A stretch of DNA of 64,000 bases, taken from NCBI RefSeq assembly GCF_037176765.1, contig NC_090026.1, forward strand, positions 130,693,752-130,757,751, in the 5' to 3' direction. Both the position numbers and the translations under genes were made by a program. The notes beneath the pieces were generated by a model. That model was not told where the DNA came from. It saw only the letters and a program-made list of their open reading frames with translations, and searched no databases. Shown in pieces: positions 49,721-60,479 of this stretch (its first letter is position 1; each line of letters starts with the position of its first letter). The DNA is from Anolis sagrei (taxonomy: Eukaryota; Chordata; Lepidosauria; Squamata; Anolidae).

Positions 49721-50089
49721 GATAACTCATTAAATGTTTGGTCGAACATCCAAGATTTCAGGCTTTTCCCTGCTGTACGCCTTTCCCAATCTTGTTCCAT
49801 GGTCAGTTCTTACTGTTGCTACTTGATTGTTATACAGATTCCTCAGGAGACAGGCAAGGTAATTTGGTCTCCCCATACTACCAAGACCTTCTGCTTCAGT
49901 GGTGTTTCTTGCATTTGTCCCTGTTGAATGTCATTCTGTTCATTTTGGCCCATCACGTCTGTCATCTATGAAGATCATTTTGAATTGTTGTTGTCTTATT
50001 GATAATGCTGTATATTTTATGGTCTATGTTTTAATTGCTTGTATTGTAGTTATGATTGCTTGTATTGTTGTGTTTTGGGCTTGGCCTCA

Positions 50090-50795
50090 TTGTACGGCTC
50101 GAGAGCAGTACGTGTGAAAAAGATCTTGGAGTCCTCGTGGACAACAAGTTAAACATGAGCCAACAATGTGATGTGGCAGCAAAAAAAGCCAATGGGATTT
50201 TGGCCTGCATCAATAGGAGCCTAGTGTCTAGATCTAGGGAAGTAATGCTACCCCTCTATTCTGCTTTGGTTAGACCACACCTGGAATACTGTGTCCAATT
50301 CTGGGCACCACAATTCAAGAGAGATATTGACAAGCTGGAATGTGTCCAGAGGAGGGCGACTAAAATGATCAAGGGTCTGGAGAACAAGCCCTATGAGGAG
50401 TGGCTTAAGGAGCTGGGCATGTTTAGCCTGAAGAAGAGAAGGCTGAGAGGAGATATGATAGCCATGTATAAATATGTGAGAGGAAGCCACAGGGAGGAGG
50501 GAGCAAGCTTGTTTTCTGCTTCCTTGGAGACTAGGACGCGGAACAATGGCTTCAAACTCCAAGAGAGGAGATTCCATCTGAACATTAGGAAGAACTTCCT
50601 GACTGTGAGAGCCATTCAGCAGTGGAACTCTCTGCCCCGGAGGGCGTGTGGTGGAGGCTCCTTCTTTGGAAGCTTTTAAGCAGAGGCTGGATGGCCATTT
50701 GTCAGGGGTGATTTGAATGCAATATTCCTGCTTCTTGGCAGGGGGTTGGACTGGATGGCCCAGGAGGTCTCTTCCAACTCTTTGATTCTATGATT
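50090..50795 (+). mobile_element. CR1 LINE, reverse transcriptase C-terminus and 3' end
   Basis: The open frame reads [60 protein letters not shown] and [14 protein letters not shown]. The tail is 'ggtctcttccaactctttga' + 'ttctatgattc'. It is nearly intact over about 190 residues. Confidence 0.94.
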
Positions 50796-51164
50796 CATGT
50801 AAGCCGCACCGAGTCTCTTGGGGAGATGGTAGCAGGGTATCAATAAATGTGTTGTTGTTGTTGTTGTTATTATTATTATTATTCTCCTGTCTTCTGGAGT
50901 CTTGGCTCCCCCTCCCAATCTGGTCCCATCTGCAAACTTGCAAACACAAATCCACAGAGGGACCACCAAACGTAGTTGATAAGAATCAAGGGACAGGAAA
51001 GGCACTACAAACGGATTCAGCCAGAGAAGTCAGCCATAGCAGAACACTGGATAAACCAGCCTTTGAGTCTTGCTTTGATGTCATGCCGCTTCGAGTGTCT
51101 TTCGGGGGAAAGAAAGCTAGTTTAAATAAATAAATATAACAACAACAAAAATAATAATTTGAAT

Positions 51165-51545
51165 CTCGTCTGGTGGGGACGAGAGACAGGGCCTTCTCGG
51201 TGGTGGCCCCTCGGTTGTGGAACTCTCTCCCGATGGAGATTAGATCTGCCCCTTCCCTCCTGACCTTCAGAAAGCTTGTGAAATCCTGGCTCTGGGACAG
51301 AGCATTCTCAGAATGATTGGGAAGCTCAGCAATTAGCTAATAACTACTGACCACACTGGTGGATTGAGATGAATGTGATTGTATCTTGGCGACTTGGTTT
51401 GTGTATTTATTCTGTTGTATTTAATTTTTTGATGTGATTATGTTTTTAATTGTATTTGTGTACTAATTTATGCTGTAAGCCGGCATGAGTCCCTCTATAG
51501 AGGTTGAGAAGACCGGGGTATAAAAGTTTTAAATAAATAAAAAAA
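51165..51545 (+). mobile_element. L2-like LINE 3' end
   Basis: 'ggacgagagacagggccttc' gives RDRAFSVVAPRLWNSLPMEI. The tail 'gagaagaccggggtataaaa' leads straight into the next tandem array. Confidence 0.85.
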
Positions 51546-51737
51546 TAAAAATAAATATAACAATAATAATAATTTGAGTCACCTTCAGGGAGATAAAGTG
51601 GGGTATAAATAAATAAATGTAACAACAACAATAATAATTTGAGTCTCTTTCAGGGAGATAACGAGGGGTATAAATAAATAAATAAGTAAAGAATAGTGTC
51701 TTCTTTTGGGGAGATAAAGTGGGGTATAAATAAATAA

Positions 51738-51774
<37 letters not shown>

Positions 51775-51877
51775 TTGAATCTACTTCAGGGAGATAACGA
51801 GGGGTATAAACATATAAATAAGTAAATAATAGTTTGAGTCTTCTTTTGGGGAGATAAAGTGGGGTATAAATAAATAA

Positions 51878-51917
<40 letters not shown>

Positions 51918-52020
51918 TTGAGTCTCTTTCAGGGAGATAACGAGGGGTATAAACATATAAATAAGTAAATAATAGTTTGAGTCTTCTTTTGGGGAGATAA
52001 AGTGGGGTATAAATAAATAA

Positions 52021-52060
<40 letters not shown>

Positions 52061-52163
52061 TTGAATCTACTTCAGGGAGATAACGAGGGGTATAAACATA
52101 TAAATAAGTAAATAATAGTTTGAGTCTTCTTTTGGGGAGATAAAGTGGGGTATAAATAAATAA

Positions 52164-52206
<43 letters not shown>

Positions 52207-52309
52207 TTGAGTCTCTTTCAGGGAGATAACGAGGGGTATAAACATATAAATAAGTAAATAATAGTTTGAGTCTTCTTTTGGGGAGATAAAGTGGGGTATA
52301 AATAAATAA

Positions 52310-52340
<31 letters not shown>

Positions 52341-52633
52341 TTGAGTCTCTTTCAGGGAGATAACGAGGGGTATAAACATATAAATAAGTAAATAATAGTT
52401 TGAGTCTTCTTTTGGGGAGATAAAGTGGGGTATAAATAAATAAATAAATAAAATAATTTGAGTCTTCTTTTGGGAGATAAAGTGGGGTATAAATAAATAA
52501 ATATAATAATAATAATAATAATAATAATTTGAATCTACTTCAGGGAGATAAAGTGGGGTATAAATAAATAAATATAACAATAATAATAATTTGAGTCTCC
52601 TTTGGGGAGATAAAGCGGGGTATAAATAAATGA

Positions 52634-52664
<31 letters not shown>

Positions 52665-52790
52665 TTGAGTCTCCTTCAGGGAGATAAAGCGGGGTATAAA
52701 TAAATAAATATAACAATAATAATTTTAGTCTCCTTTGGAGAGATAAAGAGGGGTATACATAAATATAATAATCATAATAATCTTTTTATA
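51546..52790. repeat. Higher-order array grown from LINE/SINE tails
   Basis: Two related half-units alternate: 'tcttcttttggggagataaa' + 'gtggggtataaataaataaa' + (TAA)n, and 'ttcagggagataacgagggg' + 'tataaacatataaataagta'. The full period is about 136-144 bp ('tcttcttttgggg' near 51840, 51980, 52124, 52268 and 52404). It appears to have started from the tail of the adjacent L2. Confidence 0.88.
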
Positions 52791-52889
52791 TATAATAATA
52801 ATAGTTTGTTATTAAAAGTTAAAAATCTTCCGTTAAAATACATTTGATTTGAGAAATAATTGGGTTAAAAACTGTTCCAAACTCTTCCT

Positions 52890-54690
52890 CTTGCCTAACC
52901 TGCCTCAAAGGCTTTCGGACTCCAGCTCCCAGAATGCCTCACCGTTGGCCCAAACAGCCGAGGCTTCTGGGAGTTGAAGTCCTTGAGGGAGTGGGCTGCA
53001 CGCATGCGCGTTCTTCATGGTGCCAAGGCGTCCTGTAGGAAAGAGGGATGCTTTGTGTGGGCGGTAATCCTGGAGATTGCGGATTCCTTGGAGTGTTACA
53101 CGCATGCGCGTAATTCATGGCATCAAGACGTCCTGTAGGAGTCGCTGTTTAGTGCGGATGGTTGTGCGCATGCTCAATAGTGGCGCATAACCTCTGGAGA
53201 GTTGCACGCATGCGTGGAATTCACTGGAATTCGTGGTTTTTTATATGTGCCGTTTGTGCGCATGCTCAATCTTGGCGCAGATTCCCTTGAGAGTTATATG
53301 CATGCGTAGAATTCACTGGAGTTGGTCGTGCTTTGTGTGTGCGGTTGTGCGCATGCTCAATCCCTGGAGAGTTGCACGCATGCGTGTAATTCATTGTAGG
53401 AATCGATTCTTGTCTGTGGGCGATTGTGCGCATGCTCAATAGTGGCGCATAATCTCTGGAGAGATGTGCGCATGCGTGGAATTCATGGAGTTTCTTTGTA
53501 TGTGCGGTTGTACGCATGCTCAAACCTGGCGCAGATTCCCTTGAATCTGGAGTTGGTCGTGCTTTGTATGTGCGGTTGTGCGCATGCTCAATCCCTGGAG
53601 AGTTGCACGCATGCGCTTAATTCATTGTTATTGATTCTTGTTTGTGGGCGATTGTACGTAAACTCAATAGTGGCGCATAATCTCTGGAGAGTTGTGCGCA
53701 TGCGTGGAATTCATGATGTTTCTTTGTATGTGCGGTTGTGCGCATGCTCAATCTTGGGTGCATAATCCCTGGAGAGTTGTACGCATGCGTGGAATTCACT
53801 GGAGTTGGTTTTTGGTATGTTCTGTTTGTGCGCATGTTCAATCCTGAAGCAGATTCCCTTGAGAGTTATACGCATGCGTGGAATTCATTGGAGTTGGTGG
53901 TTCTTTGTATGTGCGGTTGTGCGCATACTCAATCCCTGGAGAGTTGCACGCATGCGCTTAATTCATTGTAGGAGTTGGTGCTTTCTTTGTGGGGTTGTGC
54001 GCATGCTCAATCCTGGCGTATAAATCCCTGGAGTTGTGCGCATGCGTGCAATTCATGGCGTTTCTTTGTATGTGCGGCTGTGCGCATGCTCAATCCTTGC
54101 GCAATATTCCCTTGAGAGTTGTACGCATGCGTGGAATTTATTGGAGTTGGTTGTTCTTTGTATGTGCGGTTGTGCGAACGCTCTATCCTGGCGCAATATT
54201 CCCTGGAGAGTTGTACGCATGCGTGGAATTCATCGGAGTTGGTTCCTCTTGCCTAATCGGCTTTCAAAGCCTTTCGGACTCCAGCTCCCAGAATGCCTCA
54301 CCTTTGACTGAAACAGTCGAGGCTTCTGGGATTTGAAGTCCTTGAGGGAAGTGGGCTGCACGCATGCGCGTTATTCATGGTGCCAAGACGTCCTGTAGGA
54401 GAGAGGGGTGCTTTGTGTGGGCGGTTGTGCGCATGCTCAATCCTGGCGCGGGGTTCCTGGAGAGGTGCACGCATGCGCGTAATTCATTATAAGAGTCGGG
54501 GATTGTTTGTGTGTACGGTTGTGCGCGTGCGTATAATTCATGGCGGCAAGGCGTCCTGCAGGAGTTGGTGGTGCTTTGCGTTGGCGGTTGTGCGCATGCT
54601 CAGTCTTGGCGCAGCATCGCATTATAGGAGTTGGTGGTAGTTCTTTGCGTGGGCGATTTGTGCGCATGCTCAGTCCCCGATGTCCTAGGG
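52890..54690. repeat. GCGCATGC motif array (NRF1-like) with duplicated ZNF143-like block
   Basis: More than 30 motifs of the form TGCGCATGCTCA or ACGCATGCGTG alternate from about 53000 to 54670, in a unit near 83 bp ('gtgcgcatgctcaatcctgg' + 'cgc' ... 'gttgtacgcatgcgtggaat' + 'tcat'). At both ends lies a block with CTCCCAGAATGCCTCAC (ZNF143/STAF-like, about 52926 and 54286), about 1,360 bp apart. The block extends through 'gtgggctgcacgcatgcgcg' and 'gacgtcctgtagga'. The array sits just upstream of the KANSL1-like promoter. Confidence 0.88.
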
Positions 54691-54696
54691 GGGCGC

Positions 54697-54769
54697 GGGC
54701 TTCCGGGGATTTCTTTCCTGCGCGTGCGCCAGAATGGCGCAGGCGCAGGAAAGAAATCCCCGGAAGCCC
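54697..54769. repeat. Near-perfect 73-nt hairpin
   Basis: The 27-nt arms at 54697-54723 and 54743-54769 are exact inverted copies (starting GGGCTTCCGGGGATTT and ending CGGAAGCCC). Inside, GTGCGCCA and TGGCGCAG pair with one mismatch around a GAA loop. Each arm carries an ETS-type CCGGAAG. It lies about 230 bp upstream of the KANSL1-like start. Confidence 0.95.
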
Positions 54770-54779
54770 TGGCCCCCCT

Positions 54780-54997
54780 CCCCCCCGCGCCAGCCAAGGC
54801 CATTTCTGTCGGAGTGATGAAGCCAGCCTCCATTGCTCCCGCCTGGCCTGCCTTCCGCGCATGCGCGCGCCTCGCCTGAGGGGAAAATGGCGCGGGCGGG
54901 CGGGCCTTGAGGCGGACATGGAGAGCCCCGGCCCGCCCTGAGGGGATCCACAGCGGCCAAGGACGGCGAGGGTGGCTCCGGCCCGCTCCCTTCCCTC
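54780..54997 (+). promoter_or_regulatory. KANSL1-like promoter and 5' leader with two uORFs
   Basis: CpG-rich and TATA-less, with CGCGCATGCGCGCG at about 54858. Two short upstream reading frames precede the main start: 54887-54910 (MARAGGP) and 54918-54941 (MESPGPP). Both stop before 54998. The transcription start was not determined. Confidence 0.65.
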
Positions 54998-55395
54998 ATG
55001 GCCTCGTCTCCGCCGCCCCCGCCTGAGGAGGAGGAGAAGGCCGAGGCCCGGCAGGCCGCCTTGTGGGGCCGAGCGCGGAGCCTGTGCCGCCGCTTAAGGG
55101 CGCTGCAGGCCCGGCAAGTGGAGCGCCACGTCCGGCACCAGCTGGCCGGCCTGGCCGCCGCCGCGCCCCCCGTCTCCCCCGCCACTCTGGGGCCCGAGCT
55201 CCGCCGCCTGGCCGCCTCCGCCACCGCCCGCCTCCGCGCAGCCCAGCTCGGGTGCGACTCCGACGCCACCGCCTCCTCCTCTTCGGTGTCTTCCTCCTCC
55301 TCGTCCTCCTCCTCGTCGTCCTGCTGCTCCTCCTCCTCCTCCTCGGATAGTGAGGACCCCGAGGCGCCCCCTCCGCCGCCGCCCCCAGACCCCCG
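54998..55395 (+). CDS. KANSL1-family protein, first coding exon
   Basis: KANSL1 and KANSL1L are scaffolds of the NSL complex around the histone acetyltransferase KAT8 (family knowledge). This exon encodes 132 residues plus two bases and ends CCG at the donor GTAAGC. Residues 22-51 (LWGRARSLCRRLRALQARQV + ERHVRHQLAGL) match the family's 'RLQ.VQAKQVERH' helix. Residues 65-91 (GPELRRLAASATARLRAAQL + GCDSDAT) match its 'SEELERFTASG.A.LR....DSD.TDSS' segment. A run of about 20 Ser/Cys and a Pro run follow. In KANSL1 these segments lie several hundred residues in. Here they sit within 130 residues of the start, with no long N-terminus. Later exons, including the KAT8-binding PEHE region, are outside the window. 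This is a family call by motif; the paralogue is not assigned. Confidence 0.7.
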
Positions 55396-58300
55396 GTAAG
55401 CCCCGAGAGGCCGCCCTTCCCTTCCCGGGCTCTTCCTCCCCTCCTTTTCCTCACTATTCTCTTTCTCCTTCTTCCCCTCTGTTTACCCTTTTCCTCCACT
55501 TCTTGTTCTTCTATTCTTCCTTTTCATTTTCTTCTTCCTTCTATTTTATCTTCTTCTCTCTTTCCCTTTCTTTCTCCTCCTTGTGTTCTTCCTCTCTCTC
55601 TCTCTCTCTCTCTTTATTTCTTCCCCATTCTCCTCCTTTTTCTCTCTTCTTCCACTCCCTTTCTTTCTCCTCCTTCCTTTCCTCTTTCTCTCTCCTCATT
55701 TCTTCCCCCATTCTCCTCCTCCTTGTGTTCTTCCTCTCCTTTTTCTCTTTATTTCTTCCCCCTATTCTCCTCCTTTTTCTCCTCTTCTTCTTCTCCCTTT
55801 CTTTCTCCTCGTGTTCTTCCTCTCTTCTTATTTCTTCCCCCCTGTTCTCCTCCTTTTTCTCCTCTTCCTTTCTTCCTTCTTGTGTTCTTCCTCTCCTCTT
55901 TCTCTCTCATTTCTTTCCCCCATTTTCCTCCTTTTTCTCCTCTTCTTCTTCTCCCTTTCTTTCTCCTCGTGTTCTTCCTCTCTTCTTATTTCTTCCCCCC
56001 TGTTCTCCTCCTTTTTCTCCTCTTCCTTTCTTCCTTCTTGTGTTCTTCCTCTCCTCTTTCTCTCTCATTTCTTTCCCCCATTCTCCTCCTTTTTCTCTCT
56101 TCTTCTTCTCCCTTTCTCCTCGTGTTCTTCCTCTCTTCTTATTTCTTCCCCCCTGTTCTCCTCCTTTTTCTCCTCTTCCTTTCTTCCTTCTTGTGTTCTT
56201 CCTCTCCTCTCTCTCTCTTTATTTCTTCCCCATTCTCCTTTTTCTCTCTTTTTCCTCTCCCTTTCTTTCTCCTCCTTCCTTTCCTCTTTCTCTCTCCTCA
56301 TTTCTTCCCCCATTCTCCTCCTCCTCCTTGTGTTCTTCCTCTCCTCTCTCTCTTTATTTCTTCCCCCTATTCTCCTCCTTTTTCTCCTCTTCTTCTCCCT
56401 TTCTTTCTCCTCGTGTTCTTCCTCTCTTCTTTCTCTTTATTTCTTCCCCCCATTCTCCCCCTTTTCTCCTCTTCCTTTCTTCCTTCTTGTGTTCTTCCTC
56501 TCCTCTCTCTCTCTTTATTTCTTCCCCATTCTCCTCCTTTTTCTCTCTTCTTCCTCTCTCTTTCTTTCTCCTCCTTCCTTTCCTCTTTCTCTCTCCTCAT
56601 TTCTCCCCCCCCCCCATTTTCCTCCTTTTTCTCGTCTTCTTCCCCCTTTCTGCCTCCTCCTTGTGTTCTTCTTCCTCTCTCTCTTTTTCTTCCCCCATTC
56701 TCCTCCTTGTGTTCTTCCTTTCTTCCTCTCCCTTCCTCTCCCTTTCTTTCTCCTCCTTGTGTTCTTCCCTTCCTCTCTCTCCTTATTTCTCCCCCCCTTC
56801 TCCTCCTTCTTTTTCTCCTCTTCCTCCTCCTTGTGTTCTTTCTCCTCTCTCTCTTTATTTCTTCCCCCTATTCTCTTCCTTTTTCTCCTCCTCCTCTTGT
56901 CCCTTTCTTTCTCCTCCTTGTATTCTTCCTTTCTTCTCTTTATTTCTTCCCCCATTCTCCTCCTTTTATTTCATTCTCCTCCATTCCCTTCCTGTGCTCT
57001 TCCTCTCCTCCTTTTCCTCGCTATTCTCTTTCTCCTTCTTCCCGTCTGTTTTCCCCCTTTTCCTCCACTTCTTGTTTTTCTACTCCTCCTTCTCATTTTC
57101 TCTTTCCTTCCTCCTATTTTCTCTTCTTCCTCTCCCTTTCACTTCTCCTTGTGTTCTTCCTCTCCTCTTTCTCGTTATTTCTTCCCCCATTCTCCTCCTC
57201 ACTCTTTATTTCTTCCTCCCTTTCTCCTCTTCTTCCTCTCCCTTTCTTCCTCCTGCTTGTGTTCTTCCTTTCCTCTTTCTCTCTTTATTTCTCCCCCCTG
57301 TTCTCCTCCTTTTCCTCCTCTTCTTCCTCTCCCTTTCTTTCTCCTTGTGTTCTTCCTTTCCTCTCTCTCTCTCTTTTTCTTCCCCCATTCTCTTCCTTGT
57401 GTTCTTCCTTTCTTCCTCTCCCTTCCTCTCCTTTTTCCCCTCTTCTTCCTTCTCCTTGTGTTCTTCCTCTCCTCCCTTTCCTTATTTCTTTCCCTCTTTG
57501 TTGTTCTTCTCTTCCTCATGTTCTTCTATTCCTATTTTTCCTCCTCTCCTTCTCTCTTTCTCCTTTTCCTCTTCTTCCTCCTCCTCATGTTCTTCCTCGC
57601 CTTTACCTCACCTCCCTCTCCAATCTTTCTCCTTCTTCTTTCCCCTTCTGTTGGTTTTCTTCTTTTCCTCCACTTCTTGTGCTTCTATTCCTCATTTTCT
57701 TCTTTCTCTCCTCCTTTCTTTCAGCCTCTTCTTCATTTCCCTTGTCCTTTCTTCCTCCTCTGTGTGTTCTTCCGCTCCTCCCTCTCCTTATTTCTTTCCC
57801 TCTTCCTCTCATCCTCCTTTTCTCTTCTTCCTCGTGTTCCTGTTTTTCGTCCTCTTCCCCCTCCTTCTCTCCTCTTCTTCCTCTCCTCCTTTACCTCACC
57901 TCTCTCCATTCTCTTTCACCTTCTTTCTCTTCCCCTCTGTTCTTTTCCTCCTTTTCCTCCACTTCTTATTCTTCTTCCTTTTCATTTTCTCCTTCCCTTT
58001 CTCCTTTTTTCTCCTCTTCGTCACTCTTTCTCTTTCTTGCTCGTTCTTGTATTTTTCTCCTATTTTCTTCATCTTCTCCCCCTCCTTTTCTCTTCATCCT
58101 TTTCTCTCCTCTCCTTTCTTCATCCTCTTTTTCCTCTTCCTTCTCATCTTTTTTTCCTTCTTCTCTTCTCTTTTTTCTCTCCCCCTGTTGTTATCTTTCT
58201 TCTCCTTCATTGCCTTTTCCTCTTTGTCTTCATCTCCTCCTCTTTTTCTTCTTCTTTCCCTCTCTTCCTTTCTTCACATTCCTTTTCATTTTCTCCTTCT

Positions 58301-58460
58301 CTTCTTTCTTCTTCCATATGTTCTCCCCCTTTCTTCTTTGACCTTTTCAGGTTCTTTTTTATCTCCTGCTTTTCCCCTCTCCTCTTTGTTCTCTGCATTT
58401 CTTTCCTTCTTTTGTTTTATTTACTTCATTTCTTTTCTATCCCGTTCTTGTCCCCTATAG
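55396..58460 (+). repeat. 3-kb polypyrimidine tandem array in intron 1
   Basis: Almost only C and T on the plus strand, with G only in 'cttgtgttcttcctctcc'-type phrases. Units of about 100-150 bp recur ('tttatttcttcccccattct', 'cctcctttttctcctcttct', 'tctccctttctttctcctcc'). It begins within about 30 bp of the exon 1 donor. Purine/pyrimidine asymmetry keeps all plus frames open, giving false ORFs of over 1,000 residues. Confidence 0.95.
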
Positions 58461-58509
58461 AGGCTCAAGGCAACTAACAAAAACATCTAAAAACAAAGCA
58501 AATGCATAA

Positions 58510-58790
58510 AGGCAAAGGTTTCCCCTTGACATTAAGTGGCAGTCTTCTCCATTTCTAAGCCAAAGAGCGGATGTTGTCTGTAGACACCTCCAAGGTCATG
58601 TGACTGGCATGACTGCATGGAATGTGTTACCTATTGATCTACTCACATTTGCATGTTTTCGAACTGTGAGATTGGCAGGGTCTGGGCCAACAGCGGACGT
58701 CACCCCGCTCCCCGGATTCAAACATCCAACCTTTTGGTCAGCGGGTTCATCAGTAGGGACAGCTAACAAAAACATTGCACAATACAATTT
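58510..58790 (-). mobile_element. tRNA-derived SINE with Bov-B-like tail
   Basis: In reverse it reads from a tRNA-like head ('ggttggatgtttgaatccgg') through 'catgaccttggaggtgtcta' to 'gacattaagtggcagtcttc' at the tail. This is the squamate SINE family that borrows the Bov-B end. Confidence 0.75.
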
Positions 58791-58799
58791 AAAAACAAG

Positions 58800-59110
58800 G
58801 TGAATGCATATGACTATAGAAAATTTTCAAACCCCAAATAAATACTTGTGTCTTGGATACAAAAGGTAAAATAAGAATTACATTTAAAAGTTAATGTCCT
58901 GCCCATAAAACCCACCCACAACCACCCCAGCAACGTGCCCCTCTTCCTCCCCCAAATACCAGATGTCAAAGAAGCGTTTTCACCTGCTTGCAAAGGGGAG
59001 TTCCAAAGTTTTAGATCAGCCACCAAAAACACCTTCTTTCCCACAAAATTTGCCTGAGAAGGTGGTGGGACAGAGAGAAGGCCCTCCTCAGAGGATCATA
59101 GATTTTAAGA
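58800..59110 (-). mobile_element. Degenerate L2-like LINE 3' fragment
   Basis: The minus frame reads ..VGKKVFLVADLKLWNSPLQA after a RSSEEGLLSVPP-like stretch. It is old and diverged. Confidence 0.55.
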
Positions 59111-59224
59111 GGCTCTTCTAGGCATCATCTTCCTCTCATCTTCCCTCTCCTTTTCTTTTTCTCTTTTTCCTTTTCTTTATTCCCCCCTCCCCTCCCCTCC
59201 TCTTTTTCCTTCCAATTTTAAACA

Positions 59225-59752
59225 TACCCTATATATTCAAGTATAAGCCTAGTTTTTCAACCCTGAAAAAGCTCCCTCGGCTTTTGCTCGAGTCAAAATC
59301 ATGTATTATTTTACTCTGTTATTACTTTTATTATTTTATTATTACTTTTATTTTCCTCTTATGTTATTACATGTATTATTTTACTCTATGATTATTGTAT
59401 TTATTATTTTACTCTATTTATTATTATTACATTTATTATTTTACTCTATTGTTTTTGGAAGGATACTTAAACACATTTACATTGAAGGCGGTTAGAATAA
59501 TGGTTTTATCAGAGTTGGACAGTCTTACCTTAAATTACAGTTTTATGTAAATATTAAAAAACATTCAACCTACTGATGCCTCAATTAATGTAACTTTATT
59601 GGTACCTATTTTTATTTTGAAAATTAGCAGTAGCTGCTGTACCCACCCTCGGCTTATATTCGAGTCAATACGTTTTCCCAGTTTTTTGTAGTAAAATTAG
59701 GCGCCTCGGTTTATATTCAGGTCGGCTTATACTCAAGTATATACGGTATGTC
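59225..59752. mobile_element. Palindrome-ended DNA element (copy 3)
   Basis: The ends are TACCCTATATATTCAAGTAT and ATACTCAAGTATATACGGTA. The interior is as in 8431-9320, with a shorter ATT array. Confidence 0.75.
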
Positions 59753-60189
59753 CATATATGCATAGGCAATGGACTCTTGGTATATACTGGAGTTTTGCTG
59801 GATACCAAAATTTGCAGATGCTTAGAATCGTAGAGTTCGAAGAGAACACAAAGGCCAACCAGTCCAGCCGTACAATGCTGTAGTAAAATGTTATCTCTTA
59901 TATGTATCAATAAAATCCAGGTTTGCATTTGGGATGACTTTTTGAATATTTTCTAACCCTTTGAATCCAGGGGTACATAATCCTCAGATACAGAAAATGG
60001 ACTGTATACCCATAAATGCACATTATAGTGTCTCCAGGTCATTTCTTGCTTCTGGTGAACTTAAGACTTTATTGTGGGGTTGTATTGGCAGAATTTGTTC
60101 ATAGTGGGTTTCCCCTTGCCTTTTTCTAAGGCCGAGAGAGTGGAACCCACTATGTTTTCACATGCTTTATGTAATTATGTTGTTCAATG

Positions 60190-60443
60190 TATTGTCGAAG
60201 GCTTTCATGGCCGGAAGCACTGGGTTGTTGTAGGTTTTTTGGGGGGATATATGGCCATGGTCTAGAGCAGTGGCTCTCAGCCTGGGGTCCCCAGAAGTTT
60301 TTGGCCTACAACACCCAGAAATCCCAGCCTGTTTACCAGCTGTTAGGATTTCTGGGAGTTGAAGGCCAAAAACATCTGGGGACCCCAGGTTGAGAACCAC
60401 TGGTCTAGAGGCCATGACCATATAGCCTGAAAAAACCTACAAG

Positions 60444-60445
<2 letters not shown>
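60190..60445 (+). repeat. Unclassified interspersed repeat split by a MITE
   Basis: 'ttgtcgaaggctttcatggc', 'gggttgttgtaggttttttg' and the inverted end 'agcctgaaaaaacctac' flank the hAT MITE. Same family as 63200-63335. Confidence 0.65.
60268..60402. mobile_element. Palindromic hAT MITE, 135 bp
   Basis: The ends are CAGTGGCTCTCAGCCTGGGG and CCCCAGGTTGAGAACCACTG. A perfect 8-bp duplication GTCTAGAG lies at 60260-60267 and 60403-60410. Confidence 0.93.

Positions 60446-60479
<34 letters not shown>

Noticed and set aside
39400-54700. CRISPR-like arrays
   Set aside because: The regular repeats here are eukaryotic minisatellites with no unique spacers of fixed length and no cas genes.
54437-55499. 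Long minus-strand and alternative-frame ORFs over the KANSL1-like exon
   Set aside because: GC-driven shadows. Only the 54998 frame has a family match and a consensus donor.
55350-58477. Open frames of 1036, 964 and 872 codons on the plus strand
   Set aside because: They lie in a polypyrimidine array where stop codons cannot easily form. The composition is Ser/Phe/Leu/Pro only, with no domain, and three frames are open at once.
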